Assembly: GCA_030448225.1 (NCBI GenBank)
Contig: JAUJNJ010000061.1
Span: 9,876 to 35,502, forward strand
Reading direction: 5' to 3'
Length of the DNA stretch: 25,627 nucleotides
Source of the DNA: Phycisphaerae bacterium
GTDB taxonomy: Bacteria; Planctomycetota; Phycisphaerae; Tepidisphaerales; Tepidisphaeraceae
In this document: one piece after another, positions 1 through 8,400 of the stretch
How positions within the stretch are numbered: the stretch's first letter is position 1
Layout of the letters: every line of letters begins with the position of its first letter
Position numbers and translations under genes: made by a program
The notes under the pieces: model-generated
Seen by the model: the letters and a program-made list of their open reading frames with translations, nothing else
The model's database searches: none
What the model was told of the DNA's origin: nothing

Positions 1-18
1 CACAGGCGTGTCGTTCAT
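1..18 (-). CDS. Start of an unidentified gene leaving the window (partial)
   Basis: On the minus strand an ATG at 18-16 opens the frame M-N-D-T-P-V and runs off the left edge. A GGGAG Shine-Dalgarno-like sequence lies 9 bases upstream of this ATG (28-32). The gene would be divergent from the phosphodiesterase that starts at 126, so the roughly 107 bases between them would hold both promoters. Only six codons are visible, so no function can be proposed. The call rests on start codon plus ribosome binding site alone. Confidence 0.3.
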
Positions 19-125
19 CGTGACGTGCTCCCGTTTCCGCCGCTGCCGTCCGTCCAGCCAAGCCATACACTCGGCGCGCACGGTGCACACGAGCGCCCGA
101 TGACCGTCGACCTCCCGGAGCGCCG

Positions 126-1094
126 ATGACGGCCCGCCGCCACCTCACGCCAGTACTGTTGCTCCTGACGATCGCGCTGGCGACGGCGGCCCCGGCGCCG
201 GCCGGGAAGCCGGGCGCCGGTGGTCGGGTCGCGGCCGCGCAACCGCAGCGGCCGCGCGTGCTGATCGTCACGGTGGACGGGCTCCGGCCCGACCTGCTGC
301 TCCGCGCCCACATGCCGCACGCCCGCTCGCTCCTCGACCGCGGCTCGTACACGTTCTGGGCCACCACCGTCCCCGAATGCTACACGCTCCCGGCCCACGT
401 CAGCATGGTCACGGGGGTGACGCCGGAGCGGCACGGCGTTACGTGGAACGGCCACATCGAGGGGGCGTACGCCGCGGTGCCGACGCTCTTCACGCTCGCC
501 AAGCGCGCCGGGCGTACGACCGCGCTGGCGGTCGGCAAGACGAAGTTCGTCGCGCTGACGCCGCCGGAGTCGCTCGACTGGCGCTTCCAGCCGATGGAGG
601 AGCCGGTGGCCGACGCGGAGGTCGCCCGCCGCGCGTGCGCGATCCTGCGCAAGCACCGGCCCGACCTGCTCCTCGTGCAGTTCCCCGGCCCCGACACGGC
701 CGGACACTCGCACGGCTGGGGCTCGCGCGAGCAGGTCGCGGCGATCGAGCGGACGGACGCCGCGCTCGGCGCGCTGCTCGCGGCGCTGGACGACCTCGAC
801 CTCCGTGACTCGACGCTGATCGTCTTCACGTCCGACCACGGCGGCGCCGGCCGCGCGCACGGGCCGGGCGAACCGACGAGCCGGTTCGTGCCGTGGATCA
901 TCGCCGGCCCCGGCATCCGCCGCGACTACGACCTGACGCTCGCGCCGGTCGGCGCGGTCCGCGTCGAGGACACGTTCGCCACCGCGTGCGCGTTCCTGCG
1001 GATCGACGTCCGCGATGGAATCGACGGCAGGCGCGTCGCCGCCGCGGACGAGCCGCCGGCCGAACTGCTCCGGCCGGCGGGAACGCGGCAGTAG
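126..1094 (+). CDS. Secreted alkaline-phosphatase-superfamily phosphodiesterase (type I NPP-like)
   Basis: A 322-residue protein of the type I phosphodiesterase/nucleotide pyrophosphatase branch of the alkaline phosphatase superfamily. It should hydrolyse phosphodiester or phosphate-ester substrates with two bound metal ions. Residues 8-24 form a hydrophobic signal peptide after MTARRH, so it is probably exported. The family landmarks are in order: VDGLRPD with metal ligand D51; the nucleophile region ECYTLPAHVSMVTG with T87 as the likely nucleophile; DTAGHSHG with D190 and H194; SDHGG with D237 and H238; and H245. All catalytic residues appear present, and 322 residues suits a minimal single-domain enzyme. 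The start is supported by GGAG at 117-120, five bases before the ATG. It converges on the polysaccharide locus with only 23 bases between stop codons. The substrate is unknown, and nothing ties it functionally to the glycan genes. Confidence 0.9.
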   Translation: MTARRHLTPVLLLLTIALATAAPAPAGKPGAGGRVAAAQPQRPRVLIVTVDGLRPDLLLRAHMPHARSLLDRGSYTFWATTVPECYTLPAHVSMVTGVTPERHGVTWNGHIEGAYAAVPTLFTLAKRAGRTTALAVGKTKFVALTPPESLDWRFQPMEEPVADAEVARRACAILRKHRPDLLLVQFPGPDTAGHSHGWGSREQVAAIERTDAALGALLAALDDLDLRDSTLIVFTSDHGGAGRAHGPGEPTSRFVPWIIAGPGIRRDYDLTLAPVGAVRVEDTFATACAFLRIDVRDGIDGRRVAAADEPPAELLRPAGTRQ

Positions 1095-1117
1095 GGGGCA
1101 CCCGGACGGCCTGAGGA

Positions 1118-2295
1118 TCACGCGACACCCCACGTCTTGAGCAGGCGGCCCAGCACTTTGTCCGAATCAAAATGTTCCTCCGCCACCGCACGGGCGGCGC
1201 GGCAGTGGCGGTCGTAGTCTGCGTCGATCTCCCGCGCCGCGTCGGCCGCCTCGGCGGGGGAGGAGAACGTGAGCAGGCCCGCGCCGAGCGGGTAGTGGTC
1301 CGCGAGCCCGGTGTCCTGCGCGAGCACCGGACGGCCGCTGGCGAGGTAGCACGCGCTGCGGTCGCTGAACCACCCGCCGCGGGTCCGGACGTAGAGGTTC
1401 TTCGCCACCATGAACTCCGCGCGGGATGCAGCGATGTACCGCCGGTACCGATCAACGTCGCCCGCGGCGGCGGCCGGGTCGGCCCGCCGCCACCCGTTCG
1501 TGTCGAGGGCGGCGACGTCCTTCGCGTCGGCCGCGTCGATGTCGAGCGCCACCTCGAACGGCAGCCGCGTCCGCGCCGGCACGTCGAAGAACTTGCGGAA
1601 CTCGTGCGCCCGCAGGCCGTAGGTGCGGCCGCCGTACTCGATCGGGCCGAACGGTCCGCGCCAACTCGCGACGCTCGTGAACGCGCCGCCGCGCCCGGCG
1701 TCCGGCGGCGCGGCGGGCCACTGATCCAGCACGACTGGCGGCGCCGTCGTTATCCATTCCAGCCCGCAGGTCGGCACCTCGCACCCCGGCCGCCCGACGT
1801 TCGCGCCGACGGTCACGAAACGATCATGCCCGGCGAAGATGTCGGCGAGGCCGAGTTCCCGCCACATCTGGCCGAACCCGGGGTCGATGTCGAGGAACAC
1901 GGGCGCGCGGCGGCCGCGCGGATTTCCGGGTCGGCCAGGAACCCCATCACGTTGAGCAGAACGGCCGACCGCCGCACCCGCTCCAGTACCTCCGGGCGGG
2001 GGACGCCGATCGTCTCGTCGCCGCAGGCGAGGGAGAACGACGTGTCCAGCCCAAATCGGTGCATCACGTCGCGCAGGTACCGCAGGTTCCACGACCGGGC
2101 AAACGAGCAGGGCTTCCCGCCTCGTCGGGCGCACTGGTCAGCGCCAACTCGTCGAGGAACAGCACGTCCCACCCGAGCCGGCGGAACCCGAGCAGGTACT
2201 GGAAGGAACACCCACGCGTGGCCGCCGCGGCCGGGCCGCTGGGCGAGGGACCCGGCGATGACGAGCGTGTCGGCCATCGCGCCATGCTCGCTCAC
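1118..2295 (-). pseudogene. CgeB-like glycosyltransferase, frameshifted
   Basis: A glycosyltransferase-like protein of about 390 residues, paralogous to the intact protein at 10876-12090. Shared landmarks are YIAASR-x-EF-x-VAK, GWFSDRSA-x-YLA-x-GRPV and QDTG, the nucleotide-sugar binding C-terminal part of CgeB-like proteins. The frame starts at a GTG (2295) overlapping the preceding epimerase stop as GTGA, or at ATG 2277 (MADTLVIAG). It then breaks three times: an extra base near 2208 (HAWVFL should run into QYLLGFRRLGWDVLFLDELAL), a missing base near 2115-2125, and a missing base near 1905-1915 (before VFLDIDPGFGQMW). The C-terminal 260 residues to the TGA at 1118 are continuous. Because sense is preserved on both sides of every shift, consensus errors are as likely as a true pseudogene. 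It is the last gene of the minus-strand locus. Confidence 0.8.
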
Positions 2296-3420
2296 GCGGG
2301 CCGCAGTCGGGCCGCCAAGACGTCCGCGATCCGCGCGGCCGCCCGGCCGTCGCCGAACGGGTTCGGGGCGGCGGCCATCCGCCGGTACGCGTCGTCGTCC
2401 GTCAATAACGCCGCGGTCGCGGACACGATCGGTCCAGGTCGGTTCCGACGATCTGCCCCGCGCCGGCCTCCACCACCTCCGGGCGCTCGGTCACTTCCCG
2501 GAGGATCAGCACCGGCTTGTGGAACGACGGCGCCTCCTCCTGCACGCCGCCGGAGTCGGTCAGGATCAGGTGGCAGCGGCCGATCAGGCGGAGCATGTCG
2601 TAGTACGAGGTCGGGTCGACGAGGTGAACCCGCCCGATCCCGCCCAGCGCCGCGTCGCCCACGACCGCCCGCACGTTAGGGTTCGGGTGGACCGGGTAGA
2701 CGATTTCCACGTCCGCAAACCGGTCGACGATGGCTTTGAGCCGCCGAACAGATCGCACGGAGCGGCGGACCGAGGTTCTCACGTCGGTGGGCCGTGACCA
2801 GCAGCACTCGGCGCCCGGCGTCGAAACCAACCGCGTCCAGCCGCCGGTCGTCGAATTGCCCCTCCAACGGCAGCGACCGCAGCGCATCGACGATCGTGTT
2901 GCCGGTTACGAAGATCGCGTTGACGGGCACGCCCTCGCGCAACAGGTTCTGCCGGGCCCGCTCGGTCGGCGCGAAGTGCAGGTCCGCGACGCAACCGGCC
3001 ACCCGCCGGTTCACCTCTTCGGGAAACGGGTTGGCCCGGTCGAACGACCGCAGCCCCGCCTCCACGTGCCCGACGGTCACCCGGTTGTAGAAGGCGGCCA
3101 GCGCGCGCTCATCACCGTGGTCGTGTCCCCCTGCGAGCAGCACGGCGTCGGGTTTGTGCTCGGCCAGCAGGTCGGACACGGCCGCCAGGGCCCGCGACGC
3201 GAATCCCGCCAGGCTTTGGTCGTGCTGCATCAGCCCGAGGTCGATCGCCGGCCGCAGCCCGAACGCCGACAGCACCTGGCCGAGCATGTCGCGGTGCTGG
3301 CCGGTAGCCACCAGCGTATGGTCAAACTCCTCCGTGCGCGCTCGAGCTCGCGGACGACGGGGGCCATCTTGATCCCCTCCGAGCGCGTCCCGACGATCGA
3401 CATTACCGGGGCGCACTCAT
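2292..3420 (-). pseudogene. wecB: UDP-N-acetylglucosamine 2-epimerase (non-hydrolysing), frameshifted
   Basis: Encodes the enzyme interconverting UDP-GlcNAc and UDP-ManNAc, which supplies ManNAc-type precursors for surface polysaccharide. Family signatures occur in order: SIVGTRSEGIKMAPVVREL at the N-terminus, TGQHRDML, VGHVEAGLRSFDR-x3-PFPEE-x-NRR, LHFAPTERAR-x-NLL, FVTGNTIVDAL, TAHRRENLG, PVHPNPNV, and ILTDSGGVQEEAP near the C-terminus. Frame changes fall near 3330-3360, in the DSGG-proximal half near 2770, and near 2430, after which the frame ends ALLTDDDAYRRM-x-PNPFGDGRAA at a TGA (2294-2292). A local shift and back-shift at about 3100-3145 hides the conserved QGDTTT motif, readable in the neighbouring frame. 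The start is unclear: ATG 3403 is in frame with GTRSEG, while ATG 3420 would fit if one base is missing. The stop overlaps the next gene's GTG. Confidence 0.88.
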
Positions 3421-3556
3421 AGGCGGTCACTCAGTTGGTTTACGCCGACGGGCATTGCACACCTTCCCCGCTCTCGGCGCAGAACGCCCTGATCTGAAAA
3501 CCCCTGCCACCTGGGATCCATGGGAGTTCTTTTTAACCAGCGGCCCATCGCCCCTA

Positions 3557-4571
3557 TTAAGTGGAGCTTTCTGCTTTGTGCCCCAAGACGTGCCAGACGG
3601 CTAAGCCGTACCGGCGCAAAAATTCACGTTGTTCGGCTGCGGTCTTCCGAGGAGCGGACTCAATTCCCGCCAAGACGCGCCAGATGATCGGCGACTTTCG
3701 ACGGTAACTCTCCGGCACTGTCTGCAAGCCCGCCTCCGCTGCGCGCGTAGTTCAGCGACGTCGTCCAGCACCGTTTGCACGTCCAAGGTCTGAAGGTGGT
3801 CCTCGTCGAGCAGCGTCACCTGCATGTCGGCCTGCCGCGAACAGGTCGGCATAGCGTTCCAGTTCAAGGTAGTGGCCTACCGTGTACGGCTCGCCCGGCC
3901 TCGCATGAGTAGTACCCCTTGGCGTCCGGGTATTCGAGTAGGGTGATGCCGAACAGCAGGTAATGCACGTCCTTGAGAACGTTGCGCGGGAAGTAGCGGT
4001 TCGGGATCTCGAAAAACGCGGCCCGTCCGGTCGCAGCATGCGCGCGATGTTGTGAATGGTGGCCGGCGGACTTTCGACGTGCTCGATCACGTCGTTGCAC
4101 GTGATCACGTCGATCCCACCGGTGAACTCCGCAATCTCTTCGTGGCGCGTCGCGTCCCGCCGTAGTACAGGGGCGTTCAGCCCGTGGTCATGCAGGTTCT
4201 CGCGGGCCAGGCTGAGCAGGCGGTCGTCGATGTCAATCCCCGAGACTTCCGCCCCTTGTTCGGCGAACGCGACGAGAAACCCGCCGTACGCACACCCGAC
4301 ATCCATGTATGTCTTCCCGCTCACGTCCAGTCGTGGCAGGATCATCTTGAGCGCATTTCGGCCGCGGTCGTTACAGGTGATGGCGTACTCGAACCACAGG
4401 TCCGCGCACGGGTGATCCAGAAACGACGAGAAGTCGGCGCGCCGCGGCGAAAAACCGCGGGTTATCAGCCGTCCGGAAGGAACCGAACCGCTCGGCGGCC
4501 GCCGTCGACGCGGCCGACCCGGGCATCGATCGTGGCTCGTCCGCCGCCCCGCCCACTTGTGCTCGCGTCAC
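3557..4571 (-). pseudogene. Class I SAM-dependent methyltransferase, frameshifted
   Basis: A methyltransferase of roughly 330 residues. The best start is GTG 4571, preceded by a GAAAGGAG ribosome binding site about 7 bases upstream. The first frame reads ERFGSFRTADNPRFFAAA; after a shift near 4435 it continues DFSSFLDHPCADLWFEYAIT and NDRGRNALKMILPRL. The SAM site is MDVGCAYGGFLVAFAEQG followed by GIDIDDRLL, and the post-motif is VITCNDVIEHVESP, typical of Methyltransf_11/23 enzymes. Further shifts near 4040 (into AAFFEIPNRYFPRNVLKD), 3850-3890 and 3740 are needed to reach a plausible C-terminus, EREFLRRYGLAVWHVLG-like text ending at TAA 3557. That end is the least certain part; another frame would stop at 3660. 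The location suggests methylation of a sugar or glycan end group, but no substrate can be read from the sequence. Confidence 0.7.
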
Positions 4572-4587
4572 GCCGGCACTCCTTTCT

Positions 4588-5355
4588 TCATATGTCCCCC
4601 ACTCGAGTAATGACTCCTGCAGTCGATCGCGAAGATCGACATGCGCGGCAAGTGATGCCGGTTCGGCCGCACACCCCGCTCCCCGAGCCGCTGGGGGTTC
4701 GTACCCCCGCCCTAGCGCTGCCGTCGCCACTCGGGGTCGGCTGCCGGTCGGCAAATCCGAAGTACGACGTGGGCAGGACCGAGAACTGCCGGTCCCGCGC
4801 AAGACACTCATCCGTCGCCAAGAGGACATCGGGGTAAGACTCGGTGTAGTCGTCGACGAAGACAACGCCGCCGGGAAACACCTTCGGGGCGTACAGCGCG
4901 AGATCCTGTCTGACCACGGGGTAATGGTGAGAGCCATCGACGATTAGCAACCCGATGCGGTCTGGGACGACGGCCGCCGCATCCTGCGAGAATGCAGTCA
5001 AGGGCAGGCAGCGATCCTCGGCGCCGGCCGCGCGGATGCTCTCAAGGAATGCGGCGTAATTTCCTTGGGGGTTAAGCGGGTCTGGGCTAACCCGCTCGAA
5101 CGGGTCGATGCTCAGCACGGGTGCCCGCACCGCCAGCAGTTCGAACACGCGGGCGAGGAACGCCGTCGTCTGCCCCCGATACGCCCCGATCTCTACCGCG
5201 ATCGCTCCTTCGGGCCACGGGACGGTGGCGGCCGCCGCCGCCAGGTGCAACAATTCGGAACTGTCCATCATGCCCGAGCCGACGCCGTTCGCCAAGGCCG
5301 CCGCCTGGTCCGGCAGCTTCACGACCGCCGCGGACTGACTAAACCGAAAATCCAT
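4588..5355 (-). CDS. Methyltransf_24-type SAM-dependent O-methyltransferase
   Basis: A 255-residue class I methyltransferase of the kind often found in glycan clusters. The SAM-binding motif is AVEIGAYRGQTTAFLARVFE (residues 53-72), followed by LSIDPFE (81-87). The family hallmark LLIVDGSHHYPVVRQDL lies at 136-152, then PGGVVFVDDYTESYPDV at 161-177. ATG 5355 is chosen because an AAAGG lies about 10 bases upstream and the family normally begins close to this point; an in-frame codon at 5403 is possible but unsupported. The last 50 residues, after FGFADRQPTP (about 208), are Ser/Gly/Arg-rich and unlike the rest. The adjacent frame carries more protein-like text there, so a frameshift near 4730 probably gives a false tail. 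It sits 69 bases downstream of the giant glycosyltransferase and just ahead of a second methyltransferase. Confidence 0.82.
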   Translation of the reverse strand: MDFRFSQSAAVVKLPDQAAALANGVGSGMMDSSELLHLAAAAATVPWPEGAIAVEIGAYRGQTTAFLARVFELLAVRAPVLSIDPFERVSPDPLNPQGNYAAFLESIRAAGAEDRCLPLTAFSQDAAAVVPDRIGLLIVDGSHHYPVVRQDLALYAPKVFPGGVVFVDDYTESYPDVLLATDECLARDRQFSVLPTSYFGFADRQPTPSGDGSARAGVRTPSGSGSGVCGRTGITCRACRSSRSTAGVITRVGDI

Positions 5356-5424
5356 GACGGGTGCCTTTCCATCAGACGGATCCACGCGACCGATCCGCTG
5401 CAATTCCGCCCTTTCCCATTCGCG

Positions 5425-8400
5425 CTACCCGGGGGCGGGGGTGAAGAACTCGATGCGGTCGGACCACTTGTTTTTGAAGTACGCGCTGTTCCGCTTGAAC
5501 AGCCGAACGTACTGCTCGTCCGCGTCACCCGCCCGTGTCGTCTGGTGCGGCTGGTGGCGAATGCCGGTCAGGTCCCGGTAGGCGATCGACAGGCCGAGCC
5601 TGCGCACCTGGAAACTCAGGTCCGTGTCCTCAAAGACGTGCGGGTCGTAGGCGGGGTCGAACCCGTCGCAACGCTCCCACACCGCGCGGGGAACGAACAT
5701 GCCGCTCGTTGCCAGGTAGGCAACGTCCGTGCGGAACCCGTACCGCTCGACGGCCGCGTCGCGGCCGCGGTTGGGCAGGTGGTCGACCGTCGGACCGCCC
5801 AGGCTGTCCAGCCCGGGGTCGAACCACCCGGCGTTCCAGCTCAAAGCACCGACGAGCGGATGGTTGCGGAGAACGTCGTCCGCCTCGTAAATCCAGGCGG
5901 AACTCGTGAACCACTGGTCGCTGTCGATGAACACGAGGCAGTCCCCGGTGGCCGCCGCCGCCCCGAGATTCCGGCCCGTGCTGCACCCGTTTTTCGGGTT
6001 CCGCACTAGCCGCACGCCCGGGAACTCCGCCGCCACCAGGGCGTCGCCCCCGTCGGTGCTGGCGTTGTCCACCACGATGATCTCGCCATCCACCGTGCCC
6101 ATGTGCTCGATCAGCGTCCGCAGGCACCGGCCGATGATCGGGCCGTTGTTGTGGATCAGGACGACGAAGCTGAACCGCCGCGCGGGCCGGGGCCGGGCCA
6201 CCAAGACGTCCAGTCGAGCGTTCCACGAGTTCTGGCTGACGAAGCGGTCGGTGTCGACGGGGCCGGCGGGCAAGTCGGCGCACAGGGCGGCAAACTCCGC
6301 CGGCGTCGCGGCCTGGCGCACGTACGGGTACCCGTCGAGCTCTGGCATCCGCGTGGCGACGACCCGTTTGCAGAGGAACAAATATTCGAACACCTTGACC
6401 GGCGAGACCGCATCCGTGATCGGGCACGGGCGGAACGGGACGATGGCGGCGTCAGCCGCGGCAAGGTACGCCGGCAGGTCCCCGTTCTCCTTCGGCCCCA
6501 AGGAGATCACGTTCGGCGGCATCGACTCGGTCCTCGGGTCGTCCCCGATCAGGACAATCGCGGCGTCACGGTTCCGTTCGGCCGCGGCCCGGACGTACTC
6601 CCACCCGAACCACTCGCCGTACAGGGAGCCGAAATACAGTAGCGTCCGCGCATATCCGTCGGGGTAGTCGGCCGGTCGCGAATAGGGCCTGTATGCGTCG
6701 AAGACGGTTTCGTCCGCCGCGTTCGGCAGGTACACGGGGTCGGTGGCGCCGGCCCGCCGCAACCTGTCGACCAGCACGCGTGCCGTGCCGGCGGTCACGG
6801 CGCACCCGGCGGCGAACCGCTGCATGATCACGTTGTCGAACCACGCGGCCCCTAAGCTGCTTTCCCAGTCGTCGATCAGTTCGAACACCGTCCGCAGGCC
6901 TCGCGCCCAAGCCAGTTCGGCGAAGGGCAGGAACGTGGGGTGCGGCAGTTCGAAAAGGAACGTCGTGTCCTCCCGGCAGGCCGAAAGCAGTCCCGCCGGC
7001 GTCGCATCGTGAACCGGGCGGTGGTCCAGTCCGGGCAGAGCGACACCGCTGGGGATCGGCGTCCCGGTGGTTACGTCCATCTTGGGGTAGGCGTACAGGT
7101 ACGTGACGCGGTACCGCCGACGGAGCAAGGATCGCGTGAGTTGGGCGGACCGCTGGCCGCCGCCGATGTCGTCGTACGGCACGGAGGCGAACACGACGAC
7201 GTGGCCGGCCGGAAACGCGGGCGGACCCGGCGGTGCGTCCACGGTCTGGGGCCGGCGGACGTTCCCGGGCGGGGCGGCGGCGGCCGAGGCAGGCAACAGT
7301 TTGTCGACGGCCCCGGCCAAGACCTCGTACCGGTCCTGCCACGTGTTCCGACGGGCGAACCCCCGCCGTCGCGCCGCAGCCGCCGGGTCCTGCTCCCGAA
7401 GGGCTGCAATGATTTCCCGCTCGAACCCTTCCGCGTCGCGGGCGACCCGGGCCAGCGGGGCCAGCGCCACCACCTCCGGCAGCGGCACGGACACGACCGG
7501 CCGGCCGGCGGCCAGAGCCTCGTATGCCTTGACGGGATTGGTCGCCTCGGTCAGCGGGGTGCGCTTGAACGGGATGATGGCCACGTTGAACCGCGCCAGC
7601 CACCCTGGCAACTGCGCGTACGGCTGCTCGCCAGCCATCTCGACGTTCGGCAGCGTCGCCAGTCGGCTCACGTCCGCCCCGGCCACCCCGCCGACGAGCA
7701 CGAAGTCCCAGTCCGGCCGCTGGGCTGCCAGGTCGGCCACCAAGTCGGCGTCAAACCACTCTGAAATTGCGCCGTGGTAGCCGATGACGGGTCGGACTTT
7801 CCGGGTCACTGGGGCCACGGTGGCGAAGTGGTCGTAGTCGCAGGCGTTGCGGACGAGCAGCACGTTGGCGTTGAGCGGCCGCACCCGCTCGGCCAGCGGT
7901 GCCGCCGACACGACGACGAGGTCGGCAGACTTCAGGAGGTCATCCTCCTGCTCGACCATCAGCGGGCTGTTGGTGGAAAACGCCGCGTGGTCGTCCATGC
8001 AGTCGTAGACGATCGGGAACCCGAAGCGGCCCCGCACCCGAGCCGCCAGTGGGCCCCAGAACGGGAGTTGGACCATTGCCACGGCCGTCTCGATCGATAG
8101 GCCGCGGCAGGCGGCCTCGATCGACAAGAGCAATTCGTCCGCGGCCCGCGGGTCCAACGCGTCGCGGTACACGTCGCGCTTGGGCCCACGGAGGGAGATC
8201 TCGAGCACGTTCGGCCGCTTCTCGCGGACGTGGTACGTGTCCCCCGATTGCCGGAATTCGCGGGCGACGTAGAAGACGCGATGACCGGCCGCCGCAGCGC
8301 GAGACATCAGCTGCTGCGGCCGCTGGAAGCGGTAATCCCAGTCCACGATTGGGAAACAGAGCACGTCGTACGGCCTGGACGAGCTGGTCTCGCCCGCCGG

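Noticed and set aside
1172..2797. Long plus-strand open frame (541 codons) opposite the CgeB-like and epimerase genes
   Set aside because: Arg/Pro/Gly-rich text without domains, antisense to recognisable proteins. Long antisense frames are expected in DNA this GC-rich.
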